Of a DNA stretch of 64,000 bases, positions 25,394 through 33,543 are shown piece by piece. The translations under genes and the position numbers were made by a program. The DNA is from Nocardiopsis alborubida (GTDB lineage: Bacteria > Actinomycetota > Actinomycetes > Streptosporangiales > Streptosporangiaceae): positions 124,001 through 188,000 of the forward strand of contig NZ_JAAXPG010000004.1 of assembly GCF_012396365.1 (NCBI RefSeq), in the 5' to 3' direction. Position 1 is the first letter of the stretch. Each line of letters begins with the position of its first letter. The notes beneath the pieces are model-generated. The model saw nothing but the letters and a program-made list of their open reading frames with translations, did not search any database and had not been told where the DNA came from.

Positions 25394-27472
25394 TCATCCG
25401 GTCGCGCTGTCACGCCACCGCTCGATCACCTCGAAGGGGGACGGGCGGTCGGCCGTCCCCGGGGACGACGGGACCCGGCCGGAGTAGACGTGCCCGGCTC
25501 CGCCGTCCAGCGTCACCGTCCTCCCGCGGACCGTGTCCAGAGCACCGTCGCCGCAGCCGACCACGCAGGGCAGGCCGAGCTGACGGGCGACGACGGCGGC
25601 GTGGGAGGTGCTGCCTCCCCGCTCGGTCAGGACGCCCTCCACCGCGAGGAATCCGTGGATGTCCCGGGTGCTGGTGGAGGGACGCCCGAGGATCACCGGC
25701 GTCCCCTCCGCGGCGAGGGTCACGGCCTCGTCCGGGTCGTCGACCACTCTGCCCGCGGCCACTCCGGAGGACACGCCGGTACCGGTGAGCAGGGGGGCCT
25801 GTCCGGTGGCGGTACTGGTGGCACCGTCGCGGCTCAGTGACTCCGGGACGCGTTCCAGTGCCTCCCCGACACCGATCACACCCTCCGACACCAGGTCCAC
25901 CGCCCAGCACGCGGCGGCCCAGGCGGACCTGGAGGAGCTGCGGACCTGGAGCAGGTACAGGACCCCCGACTCCACGGTGAACTCGATCTCCACCACGTCC
26001 CGGTGGGTGCGCTCCAGCAGGGCCCCGTACTCGATCAGCCGAGCGTGCGCCTTGGGAAGGGCCCGCTCCAGCTCCGTCAGGGCGTCCGGTGTGCGTTCCC
26101 CGGACATCAGCTGCTCCCCCTGGGCCCTCGGCAGCCACTCGCCGTACGGCACCGCGTCACCGGTGACGGGGTCGCGGGTGACGTACACCCCGGTGCCCGA
26201 ATCCTCGTCCGCGTCGCCCATCACCATGGCCTGCACGACCGCCGCCGTGTAAAGGTCGTCGGAGATACCGTGCGCGCCGCGGTAGGTCCTGGCCCTTTCG
26301 CTGTCCCAGGACTCGAACACCCGGATGACGGACGTGCGCAGTTCCCGCAGCGCGGCCGACCTGTCGCCCGCGCAGGCCGCGCCCACGTTGAGCACCGTGT
26401 CCATCATGCCGGGCATGCTGACGGGGGCCCCGGAGCGCACGGAGACCGTGAGCGGGGAGGACCTGTCGCCGAGGCGGCGTCCCGTCCGCTCCTCCAGGGC
26501 GCCGAGTTGGACCAGGATCCCCTCCCACAGGTCGTCGGGCATCCTGGCGCCATCGCGGTGGAACGACGCGCACGCCTCGGAGGTCACGGCGAAGGCGGGA
26601 GGTACCGGAACACCCAACTGGTGCATCTGCTGTATCCCCCACCCCTTGCCGCCGAGCAGGGAGCGTTCGCTGGACACCGAGCCGTCCAGGGGCACGACCG
26701 CGGGAGGCGCACCGGCCGGCTCCTGGCTCCGGGGTTCGGAACGGGCCTGCCAGATCTCGGGGAAGAACCACTTGTCCATGGTCGACCGCAGGTAGTGGGC
26801 GCCGCTGGTCCCTCCGGTACCGGGCACCTCGCCGATCGCCCTGCGGACCAGCAGCCGGTGCCGGTGCCTCCACCGGTTGAACAGGATGTCGTACTCCACG
26901 AGCTCCTCAGCCAGGGAGCGTAGCGTGCAGTACTCGTTGGCTCGCGCGTACACGTCCTTGAGGGTGACGCTGTGACGTGCGGCGTAGTGGGTGAAGGCCT
27001 GTCGCAGGCTGGGGCCGGCGGTGCGGTCGCGAACCCCCTCGTCCCTGGCGTTGGAGGGCAGATCGTACCGGTCGATCCCGGAGTTGACCTCCAGCATCCG
27101 GAACTGGGACGAGGCCAGACCGCTCGCGCTGCCCAGAGCGTGGCGGAACCCCTGGAACTCCGTGCTGGGCATGGTGTCCAGCACGTCCAGGTGCTGGATC
27201 CACAGCTCGACGATCCGGCACAGGCGTACCACGCCGCGCCGGGCCGGCTCGACCAGGTCCTCACCGAGGTGGCGGACCACGCGGTCGATCTCGCGCAGCG
27301 CCTCGGAGAACCACAGTTCCAGCGCTTGGTGCGTGATGATGAACAGGCGCTCGTCCGGGACGTCGGTGCGGGGGGCCTGGGCGCCGAGGACGTCGTCGAG
27401 TCGCAGGTAGGACGCGTAGGTGAGGGGGGTCCCGTGCGCTCCGTGGCCGGTGGACGGTTCGGTCGTGGTCAC
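25394..27472 (-). CDS. Fusion: tryptophan 2,3-dioxygenase domain + PPDK ATP-grasp/phosphohistidine domains
   Basis: The 692-residue product has two recognisable parts. Residues 16-245 form a complete haem dioxygenase of the tryptophan-2,3-dioxygenase family. LTYASYLRLDD, LFIITHQ (Phe44, distal His48), QFRMLE (Arg125), WRHRHRLLVRR (likely haem-ligand His205) and PGTGGTSG (Thr222) all match TDO active-site positions. Residues 268-515 match the pyruvate phosphate dikinase nucleotide-binding part (LLGGKG, SVRSGAPVSMPGMMDTVLN, DSGTGVYVTRDP, EIEFTVESGVLYLLQVRS). Residues 560-665 are the mobile phosphohistidine domain (RGGSTSHAAVVAR, His624). The PEP/pyruvate barrel is absent. The GTG start overlaps the dehydratase stop by GTGA and has AGGAGG 4 bp upstream, so this is a genuine single gene. 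No kynurenine formamidase or kynureninase is nearby, so the substrate may not be tryptophan. Confidence 0.85.
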   Translation of the reverse strand: MTTTEPSTGHGAHGTPLTYASYLRLDDVLGAQAPRTDVPDERLFIITHQALELWFSEALREIDRVVRHLGEDLVEPARRGVVRLCRIVELWIQHLDVLDTMPSTEFQGFRHALGSASGLASSQFRMLEVNSGIDRYDLPSNARDEGVRDRTAGPSLRQAFTHYAARHSVTLKDVYARANEYCTLRSLAEELVEYDILFNRWRHRHRLLVRRAIGEVPGTGGTSGAHYLRSTMDKWFFPEIWQARSEPRSQEPAGAPPAVVPLDGSVSSERSLLGGKGWGIQQMHQLGVPVPPAFAVTSEACASFHRDGARMPDDLWEGILVQLGALEERTGRRLGDRSSPLTVSVRSGAPVSMPGMMDTVLNVGAACAGDRSAALRELRTSVIRVFESWDSERARTYRGAHGISDDLYTAAVVQAMVMGDADEDSGTGVYVTRDPVTGDAVPYGEWLPRAQGEQLMSGERTPDALTELERALPKAHARLIEYGALLERTHRDVVEIEFTVESGVLYLLQVRSSSRSAWAAACWAVDLVSEGVIGVGEALERVPESLSRDGATSTATGQAPLLTGTGVSSGVAAGRVVDDPDEAVTLAAEGTPVILGRPSTSTRDIHGFLAVEGVLTERGGSTSHAAVVARQLGLPCVVGCGDGALDTVRGRTVTLDGGAGHVYSGRVPSSPGTADRPSPFEVIERWRDSATG

Positions 27473-28299
27473 TGCTCCTCCTTGGCCAGACCCATCAGGG
27501 TGTTCTTCAGGACCGCCCGCCCGCCCAGGGTCGCCGTCAGCGCGTACACGCCCGCGGCCGTCGTCGTGTGAGCGGTGAGGTCCAGGGTGCTTCCTGGGAG
27601 GACGGGACGCGCGAAGCGGGTGCGTACGAAACCCAGCCTCCGCGGCCGTCCGTCGGACAGGCGTCCCGCGAGGGCGGTGACTCCCGTGGCGAGCGTGCAC
27701 ATGCCGTGCAGGATCCGTCCGGGATGCCCCGCCTCACGTGCGGCTTCGTCGTCCAGGTGCAGCGGGTTGTGGTCGTCGGCCACATCCGCGTACCGCTGGG
27801 GGGCGTCCGTGTCGAAGGTGTGCGTGGCCGACGCCGCGGTCCCCACCCGCCGCGGGTTGGCCGTACGCGTCGAACGGGGGGAGAAACCGCTGTCCCCCCG
27901 GATCGTCAGCGTGCTCTCCATCGTGGACAGGAGGGTGCCGTCATCCTCGCGCAACCGGCAGCGGATGATCGCTGCGTCGTTGAACCCGAACCCCACGACA
28001 TCACTGACCAGGAGCGTTGCCCAGACCCTCTGACCCGCGTACAGGTGACGGTGCCAGAGCATGCGCTGCTCGGCGTGTAGGACCAGCTGGTCGCGGGTGC
28101 CCAGCTCGGGCGCCTGGTAGATCCTCCGCCAGAGCGGGGCGACGACGAAGGCCGCGTAGAAGGGCGACACCACCGGGCGTCCGCGGTGGCTCCGGGGCTC
28201 GTGACCGACCACGGCGGAGAAGGCCTCAGCGTGGTCCGGGTCGATGGTGATGGTGTCTGACCTGTGTGTGCGCCCCACAAGGCGACTGCGGTCGACCAA
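27469..28299 (-). CDS. Double hot-dog MaoC-type dehydratase
   Basis: The protein of about 276 residues contains two hot-dog halves. The C-terminal half carries the hydratase-2 signature (YADVADDHNPLHLDDEAAREAG, then GRILHGMC) with the catalytic Asp/His, while the N-terminal half appears degenerate. It probably dehydrates 3-hydroxyacyl-ACP or -CoA and would complete the reducing set formed with the FabG at 30852. TTG at 28299 was chosen because GGGGAGG lies 4 bp upstream. A GTG at 28335 in frame lacks a ribosome site. It leads the leftward operon with the TDO-PPDK fusion. Confidence 0.8.
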   Translation of the reverse strand: MVDRSRLVGRTHRSDTITIDPDHAEAFSAVVGHEPRSHRGRPVVSPFYAAFVVAPLWRRIYQAPELGTRDQLVLHAEQRMLWHRHLYAGQRVWATLLVSDVVGFGFNDAAIIRCRLREDDGTLLSTMESTLTIRGDSGFSPRSTRTANPRRVGTAASATHTFDTDAPQRYADVADDHNPLHLDDEAAREAGHPGRILHGMCTLATGVTALAGRLSDGRPRRLGFVRTRFARPVLPGSTLDLTAHTTTAAGVYALTATLGGRAVLKNTLMGLAKEEQ

Positions 28300-28620
28300 G
28301 TGTCCTCCCCAGGAAACGGCCCTCCCCGGCGGCACCCCGTAAAAGGGCGCGCGGATATTGGATCCAGGGGTGGGGCAATGCTGATATCGCGATTACTGCG
28401 GACGGTACTCGGCGCGTGGTCGGCGCGGAAGGTGTAAGTGCGGTTATGGAAAATTCCGGGTGTATGTGCGGACTTGTTGGCGAACGGCGGCAAGTGCGGA
28501 CTTGTGCTTGCCGCCGCAGTTCACGTGCGGCTTGACTGTGTCGAGGTCAGCGAGAGCCCATCGTATTTCCGGGTTCCTCGTGATTGGCAATGATCATTCA
28601 GAGAAGCCGAGGTATGAAAC
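28300..28620. other. Divergent control region, dehydratase operon / reducing PKS operon
   Basis: The 321 bp hold the promoters of both operons. They contain four near-identical GTGCGG elements (28436-28534) at spacings of 28, 28 and 31 bp, and the third is a perfect CAAGT-N4-ACTTG inverted repeat (28491-28504). No protein-like frame is present. Confidence 0.6.
28436..28534. repeat. Array of four GTGCGG-core elements, about 28-bp period
   Basis: The elements begin at 28438 (GTGCGGTTATGG), 28466 (GTGCGGACTTGT), 28494 (GTGCGGACTTGT) and 28525 (GTGCGGCTTGAC). Spacing near 28 bp would put the sites at roughly steady intervals of helix turns. The same core recurs in the 48.55-48.62 kb promoter region, so it is likely a regulator-binding array. 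Confidence 0.6.
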
Positions 28621-28965
28621 ATGGCCGACCAGAACTCAGAAATCTTCCGCCGACTCCAGGCGCAGATCGCCGAGAACCTCGAAATGGAGACCGAGGACAT
28701 CTCCATGGAATCGCGTCTGGTCGACGACCTCGACGCCGACTCGCTCGACCTTCTGGAACTGATCCTGGCGCTCAAGGGGGAGTTCGGGATCGAGGTCAAC
28801 GACGGCGAGGTCAAGCAGTTGCTGACGGAGCTGGCCCGCTTCCTGCCCGAGGGCGGGGACAAGGGCGGCCAGCTCTCCGACCAGGACCTGGCGGAGGTCT
28901 CCCGGCGGCTGACCGTGTCGAGCATCGTCGCGTTCATCGCCGACCGGGTCGGCGCACACGCCTGA
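28621..28965 (+). CDS. Acyl carrier protein of the reducing PKS set
   Basis: The 114-residue carrier protein has the phosphopantetheine site DDLDADSLDLLELI (Ser41). It is about 30 residues longer than a standard ACP because of an insertion between helices II and III (VKQLLTELARFLPEGGDKGGQ, about 65-85). It leads the operon with KS, KS-like protein, FabG and AT, so it should carry the chain made by that second system. ATG follows a GAGG at 9-10 bp. Confidence 0.9.
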   Translation: MADQNSEIFRRLQAQIAENLEMETEDISMESRLVDDLDADSLDLLELILALKGEFGIEVNDGEVKQLLTELARFLPEGGDKGGQLSDQDLAEVSRRLTVSSIVAFIADRVGAHA

Positions 28966-28996
28966 CGGGCCCCGACGGGGTCAGGGAGGACAGGAG

Positions 28997-30163
28997 ATGA
29001 CCAACCGGGTATGGGTGACCGGCGTCGGCGCGGTCACCCCCGGCGGATGGTCCGCCGAACAGACGTGGACCAACGTACGAGACGGGGTGCGCTTCGGCAC
29101 GGCCCTGGAGCGCTTCCCGCTTTTCGAGGCTGGCACAAGGGTGGGCGCTCCGGTGCCCGCCACCGCTGACCAGGACCTGGACACCTCGCAGGCGGTGGTC
29201 TACGGGGTCGCCGCCGCCCGGGAGGCACTGGAGAGCGCGGGGCTGCCCGTGGGCGGCCCCGGCCCTTCCGCGGACATCGCGGTCGTCGCCACCCACGGGG
29301 AGCGCGTGCTGCCCGGTCCCGACCGGGACCCCCTGCTCGGACCGACCGACCTGATCGTGGACGGTGTTCGGCGGACCGCCGCGGCACCTCGGGCGACCGG
29401 TCTCTACGGGGCCTGCGCCGGTGGGGGACTGGCCGTGGGCTCGGGCATGAAGCTCATCGAGTCCGGCCAGGCCGATGTGGTGCTGGCGGGCGGGGCGGAC
29501 TGCCTGCTTCGTGAGATCGACTTCTTCTCCTTCTGCAGCCTGTACGCCATGACCAATCGGGACTGCCCTCCGGAGGAGGCGTCCTGCCCCTTCGACGCGC
29601 GCCGGGACGGATTCCTCCTGTCCGAGGGCGCGGGTTTCGTCGTGCTGGAGTCCGAACGGCACGCGCGGGCGCGTGGAGCCGACCCGATGGCGTGTGTGGA
29701 GGGTTTCGGCTTCTCCCAGAACGCCTACCACATGGTGGCCTCGCCTCCGGACGCGGCGGGACCGGAGTACGCGATGCGCAGGGCGATGCAGGACGCCCGG
29801 ATCGACCCGAGCGACATCGGCTACGTCAACGCGCACGGGACCAGCACCCGCGACAACGACTGGTGCGAGACGCTCGCCGTCCACCAGGCTTTCGGCGCCG
29901 CGGCGGAGACGGTCCCGATCAGCTCGGTCAAGGGGGCGCTGGGCCACAGCATGGCCTCGGCCGGAGCGGTGGAGACCGTCCTGTGCGTGGCCGCGCTCCG
30001 CGACCAGGTCGTGCCGCCCACGATGAACCTCAAGGAGCCGGACCCGCGATGCGATCTGGACTACGTGCCCAACGTCGCTCGTGACCTGCGCTTCGACCGG
30101 GTACTGAACAACAGTTTCGGCTTCGGTGGCCACAACGCCACCCTGATTCTGGGAAAGGTCTGA
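28997..30163 (+). CDS. FabF-like ketosynthase of the reducing PKS set
   Basis: The 388-residue beta-ketoacyl synthase keeps the full triad: Cys140 (LYGACAGGG), His in NAHGTSTRDND and His in GALGHSMASAG. It is as close in layout to FabF as to aromatic KSalpha, and its partner is not a full-length CLF but the short KS-like protein encoded next. It is paralogous to the KS at 47207 (shared VWVTGxGAVTPGGWS start, FDFFSFxSLY and ASCPFDxRRDGF segments). A strong GGAGGACAGGAG precedes the ATG. Confidence 0.93.
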   Translation: MTNRVWVTGVGAVTPGGWSAEQTWTNVRDGVRFGTALERFPLFEAGTRVGAPVPATADQDLDTSQAVVYGVAAAREALESAGLPVGGPGPSADIAVVATHGERVLPGPDRDPLLGPTDLIVDGVRRTAAAPRATGLYGACAGGGLAVGSGMKLIESGQADVVLAGGADCLLREIDFFSFCSLYAMTNRDCPPEEASCPFDARRDGFLLSEGAGFVVLESERHARARGADPMACVEGFGFSQNAYHMVASPPDAAGPEYAMRRAMQDARIDPSDIGYVNAHGTSTRDNDWCETLAVHQAFGAAAETVPISSVKGALGHSMASAGAVETVLCVAALRDQVVPPTMNLKEPDPRCDLDYVPNVARDLRFDRVLNNSFGFGGHNATLILGKV

Positions 30164-30168
30164 CGGCT

Positions 30169-30855
30169 ATGGCGGCTTCACCCGACCGGTTCGGTGTCGT
30201 GGACACTTTCTCGTCCCAGGAACTTCCCGAGGACCTGCGCTCACACGCCAAGAGCGGTGTCCCACGCAAGGTCGGCAGACTGCTGGAGCGCGCGTTCTAC
30301 GCACCGTTCATCGCCGCGAGGAGGCTGCATGAGCGTCTGGGCGAGGGCACGGACTTGGAGCGTTTCGCCCTCTTCACGGTGAGCAACTGGGACCCCTCCA
30401 TCCCCGTTCCGGACTACGCGACCGAGGAGGCTCCCGACCGGGTGGAGCGGCTGAGCCGCTTCTACATGCACCCGGCCAACCCCACCGACTGGCTCCGTCG
30501 CATGCCCAACAACCCCTTGTGCAACATCTGTATCACCACGGGATACCGCGGTGCGACGATGCACTACACGGGTGGCGCGGAGTCCCTGTCCCTGCTGACG
30601 ACCGTGGCCATGTCGACCCTCGCCAACGGCACGTCCAGCGGTGCCATGATCATCGCCTTCGACCTGCCGAGCGGGAACGAGCACGTGCTCGCGGAGGAGA
30701 GTTCCTCCCTGGCCTCCGCGGTGGTTCTGATGCCCTCCGCCGGCGCACCGGAGGCCGGCGCGCTGGCCCGGTCCGCGGCCGAGCTCCCCGGTGCCACCGC
30801 CGTCACGGCGATGGAGCGCTTCATCGAGGAGCACTGCGCCAGGGAGGCGGTGTGA
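30169..30855 (+). CDS. Short ketosynthase-like partner protein
   Basis: The 228-residue protein resembles only the N-terminal core of a ketosynthase or CLF. NPTDWLRRMPNNPLCNICITTGYRGA corresponds to the dimer-interface segment before the active site, and GTSSGAMIIAFDL to the strand that follows, but no catalytic Cys or His motif is present. Small KS-like proteins of this kind (Pfam Ketoacyl-synt_2 type) accompany FabF-like KSs in aryl polyene and related reducing type II systems. It lies 5 bp after the KS stop. A paralogue (46509) accompanies the second KS. Confidence 0.75.
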   Translation: MAASPDRFGVVDTFSSQELPEDLRSHAKSGVPRKVGRLLERAFYAPFIAARRLHERLGEGTDLERFALFTVSNWDPSIPVPDYATEEAPDRVERLSRFYMHPANPTDWLRRMPNNPLCNICITTGYRGATMHYTGGAESLSLLTTVAMSTLANGTSSGAMIIAFDLPSGNEHVLAEESSSLASAVVLMPSAGAPEAGALARSAAELPGATAVTAMERFIEEHCAREAV

Positions 30856-31577
30856 ACGAGCGCGTCGCCTTGGTGACGGGTGCCTCCGGAGCCCTCGGAG
30901 CCGAGATCGCCAGGCTGCTGGACGGCAAGGGCTACAGCGTGGCCCTGCACTACGCCCACCATCCCGAACCGGTGGACGAACTCCGTTCGGAGCTGTCCCA
31001 TCCCTCTCTGGCCGTCCAGGCCGACGTGGGCGACTGGGACTCAGTACGGGCCATGCACAGGACTGTCGCCGAGAAGCTCGGAGCGGTGTCCGTCCTGGTC
31101 AACTCGGGCGCCGTGCGCCGGGACGGGCTCATGGCCACCCAGTCCGTCCAGGAGTGGACGGAGACGATCCAGGTCAACCTGGTCGGTTCCTTCCACACCG
31201 CCCGCGCGGTGCTGCCCCAGATGCTGCGCTCCCGATGGGGCCGGGTGGTCAACGTCGTCTCTCCGGCCGGAATGCTCGGAAGCAGGGGGCAGACCGCCTA
31301 CTCCGCGTCCAAGGCGGGGGTCATCGGCATGACCCGTTCACTGGCCCTGGAGTGCGGACGCCGCAACGTCACCGTGAACGCCCTCTCCCCGGGCTTCATG
31401 CCGACCTCGCTCACGAGCGGTGTCCCCGACGAGGTGGCCGAGGAGTTTCGCCGCAGGACCGCCACACGGGGATTCGCCTCCCCCGCCGACGTGGCCATGG
31501 GCGTGTCCCTGCTCGTCGACTCCGACTACATCACCGGCCAGGTCCTGTCGATCGACGGCGGGCTGGTGGTCTCGTGA
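30852..31577 (+). CDS. FabG-like 3-oxoacyl-ACP reductase
   Basis: A 241-residue classical SDR with TGASGALG (about 8-15), NSGAVRRD (in place of NNAG) and the catalytic Ser-Tyr-Lys (VSPAG, AYSASKAG). It should reduce the 3-keto group on chains made by the KS at 28997. GTG at 30852 overlaps the preceding stop by GTGA. Confidence 0.9.
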   Translation: MNERVALVTGASGALGAEIARLLDGKGYSVALHYAHHPEPVDELRSELSHPSLAVQADVGDWDSVRAMHRTVAEKLGAVSVLVNSGAVRRDGLMATQSVQEWTETIQVNLVGSFHTARAVLPQMLRSRWGRVVNVVSPAGMLGSRGQTAYSASKAGVIGMTRSLALECGRRNVTVNALSPGFMPTSLTSGVPDEVAEEFRRRTATRGFASPADVAMGVSLLVDSDYITGQVLSIDGGLVVS

Positions 31578-32494
31578 GCGGTGACCGGACAGTCGACGAC
31601 CAGGTGTTCGGTCTGGCCTTCCCCGGTCAGGGAATCAAGGCCGACGTACTGCGCGAGGCCTTGTACCGGCACCGCGCTCACCCCCTCGTGCTGGAGTTGG
31701 GCCGCCACTTCGGTACCGACGACCCGCGCGTACTCGACTTCGAGGACACCTTCCACGCGCAGCCCGCCATCTACGCCACAGGCGTCGCTGAGGCCGAGAG
31801 GCTCCCACCAGGACGAAGGCCGGCGCTCACCCTCGGCCACAGTCTGGGCGAGCTCGCCGCGGCGGCCACGGCCGGGGTCATCGGTGTGGAGGACGGCTTC
31901 GGTCTGGCTCTGAAGCGCGGTGAGCTGTGCCGGGGCGGCAACACCCGCCGCCCCGGTGCGATGGCGGCGGTCATGGGAACCGACCTGGCCGGAATCGAGT
32001 GGCTGCGGAGGCGCGCCCTGGGACACACCACGGGTGTCCTGGAGGTGGCGGGTGTGAACGGCCGACGCCAGACGGTCATCTCCGGTGATGCCGGAGCGGT
32101 CCGCGAGGCGGTGCGCGTCGCGGGAGGTGAAGGACTGCTCGCCGAGATCCTGCCGATCAGCGGCGGGTTCCACAGCCCTCTCATGAACGGGGTGGTCCCC
32201 GCCTGGCGCGAGGCCGTCAACGCGGTCGACTTCCGGGTCGGCGACACGCCCCTGGTCTCCACCGTCACCGCGGAGGTCGTCACCGACCCCGGCGAGGTGC
32301 GTGAACTGCTCGTCAGGGCCCTGCTGATGCCGGTGCGCTGGATCGACGCGGTCCGCACCGTGCGCGACGAGGGCGTCCACCACATCCGGGACGCCGGACC
32401 CGGGACCACGCTGCACAAACTCGGCCGCAGGGAGAAGATCGTGCGCTTCACCGCACTGGAACCGCAGGGAGAACCGGAGGAGGCGGCCACATGA
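31574..32494 (+). CDS. Discrete acyltransferase (AT 2, FabD-like)
   Basis: This 306-residue acyltransferase has AFPGQG (about 15-20), the GHSLGE nucleophile (Ser90) and GGFHSPLM with the catalytic His. It probably loads malonyl onto the ACP at 28621. It is shorter than the other two ATs of the cluster (337 and 333 residues) and belongs to a different subtype. It overlaps both neighbours by 4 bp (GTGA, ATGA). Confidence 0.88.
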   Translation: MSGDRTVDDQVFGLAFPGQGIKADVLREALYRHRAHPLVLELGRHFGTDDPRVLDFEDTFHAQPAIYATGVAEAERLPPGRRPALTLGHSLGELAAAATAGVIGVEDGFGLALKRGELCRGGNTRRPGAMAAVMGTDLAGIEWLRRRALGHTTGVLEVAGVNGRRQTVISGDAGAVREAVRVAGGEGLLAEILPISGGFHSPLMNGVVPAWREAVNAVDFRVGDTPLVSTVTAEVVTDPGEVRELLVRALLMPVRWIDAVRTVRDEGVHHIRDAGPGTTLHKLGRREKIVRFTALEPQGEPEEAAT

Positions 32495-33543
32495 CGGTAC
32501 TCATCTCAGGTGCCACGGGTTTCCTCGGAGCAGCGCTCCTCCGCAGGATCGACCAACCGGTCGTCGCCCTGATCAGGGGCGCCGACCACGAGGACCGGGC
32601 GCGGGCCCTCAACCGCCACTCCCTCTCCCCGGTCAGGGGGGTGCGGGGCGACGTGCGCCGCCCGAACTGGGGAATGGACGACGGCACCGTGGACGAGCTG
32701 CGCGGGACCGTCTCGGCGGTGCTCAACATCGCCGGGGACGTGGGCTGGTCCGCTCCCTGGGCCCGCCTCGCCGAGACCAACATCGACGGCGCGGCCAACG
32801 CCGCCGCGCTGGCACACCGGCTGGGCGCCAGACTCGTCCACGCGGGTTCCCTCTACGTCGGATACGACTACGGGGCCGAGGTCGGCGAGCATCTCCTCCG
32901 GGAGCGCGAACACCTCACCAAGTACGAACGGGCCAAACTGAGAGGGGAGTGGGCGGTCGCCCGCGTCGCTCGGGAGAACGACCTCCCGGCGTTCATCGCC
33001 CGCATCCCGGCACTGTCCGGAGACCTCGACACTCCGGCGTCCGGAAGCACCGGAGCCCGCAAGGTCCCCCTGTCCCGCCTCATCACCAGTGGACGCTGGC
33101 CGGTCCTGCCCTACAGCTCCGGCGCGCGCCTGGACGTGTGCCCCCGCGACCTGGTGGCCGCCCGGGTCGTCGAGCTCCTCGGCTCCGAACCCGCGGACAC
33201 ACCCGAGGTGGTCAACATAGGCCAGGCGGCCGCGGCCCCCATGGTCGAGTCGTTCATCCGTGAGGCCTCCATCGCCAGTCGGCGCGACCCGTCCTCCTTC
33301 CCCAGGCCCGTCCGCGTTCCGCCCGCCTGGCTCAAGGCGGTCTCCCGGCAGGCCGACCGGTTGCACGAGAGCCCGGACACCGCCGCCGCCATCGGGATGC
33401 GCTACTTCGCCTCCGGAACCGTCTACTCCGGCTCGGGACTCGGCCGCGAGGTCTCCGTTCGCAGCCTGGTCCGCACCCTCGGCATGCCCTTGGCCGACGA
33501 GCCGACCAGACTGAACAGCTACTACTCGGGGTGGCCCGCATGA
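32491..33543 (+). CDS. Thioester-reductase-like extended SDR
   Basis: The 350-residue extended SDR begins with GATGFLGAALL. It has a TKYERAKLRGE segment with the YxxxK-type pair and a C-terminal substrate domain. The pattern resembles male-sterility/NAD_binding_4 thioester reductase domains, which release acyl-ACP chains as aldehydes. It could equally be a sugar-type epimerase-like reductase. Its place in the reducing operon favours action on the acyl-ACP product. Confidence 0.7.
   Translation: MTVLISGATGFLGAALLRRIDQPVVALIRGADHEDRARALNRHSLSPVRGVRGDVRRPNWGMDDGTVDELRGTVSAVLNIAGDVGWSAPWARLAETNIDGAANAAALAHRLGARLVHAGSLYVGYDYGAEVGEHLLREREHLTKYERAKLRGEWAVARVARENDLPAFIARIPALSGDLDTPASGSTGARKVPLSRLITSGRWPVLPYSSGARLDVCPRDLVAARVVELLGSEPADTPEVVNIGQAAAAPMVESFIREASIASRRDPSSFPRPVRVPPAWLKAVSRQADRLHESPDTAAAIGMRYFASGTVYSGSGLGREVSVRSLVRTLGMPLADEPTRLNSYYSGWPA

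Noticed and set aside
25394-27472. A complete PPDK or PEP synthase
   Set aside because: The C-terminal PEP/pyruvate-binding barrel is absent and the N-terminus is a TDO domain.
28436-28534. SARP-type heptameric repeats
   Set aside because: SARP sites usually have 11- or 22-bp periodicity and TCGAG-like heptamers. The period here is 28-31 bp with another core, so another regulator type is at least as likely.
28436-28534. CRISPR array
   Set aside because: Repeat units are only about 12 bp and imperfect, spacers are not unique 30-40 bp segments, and no cas genes are present.
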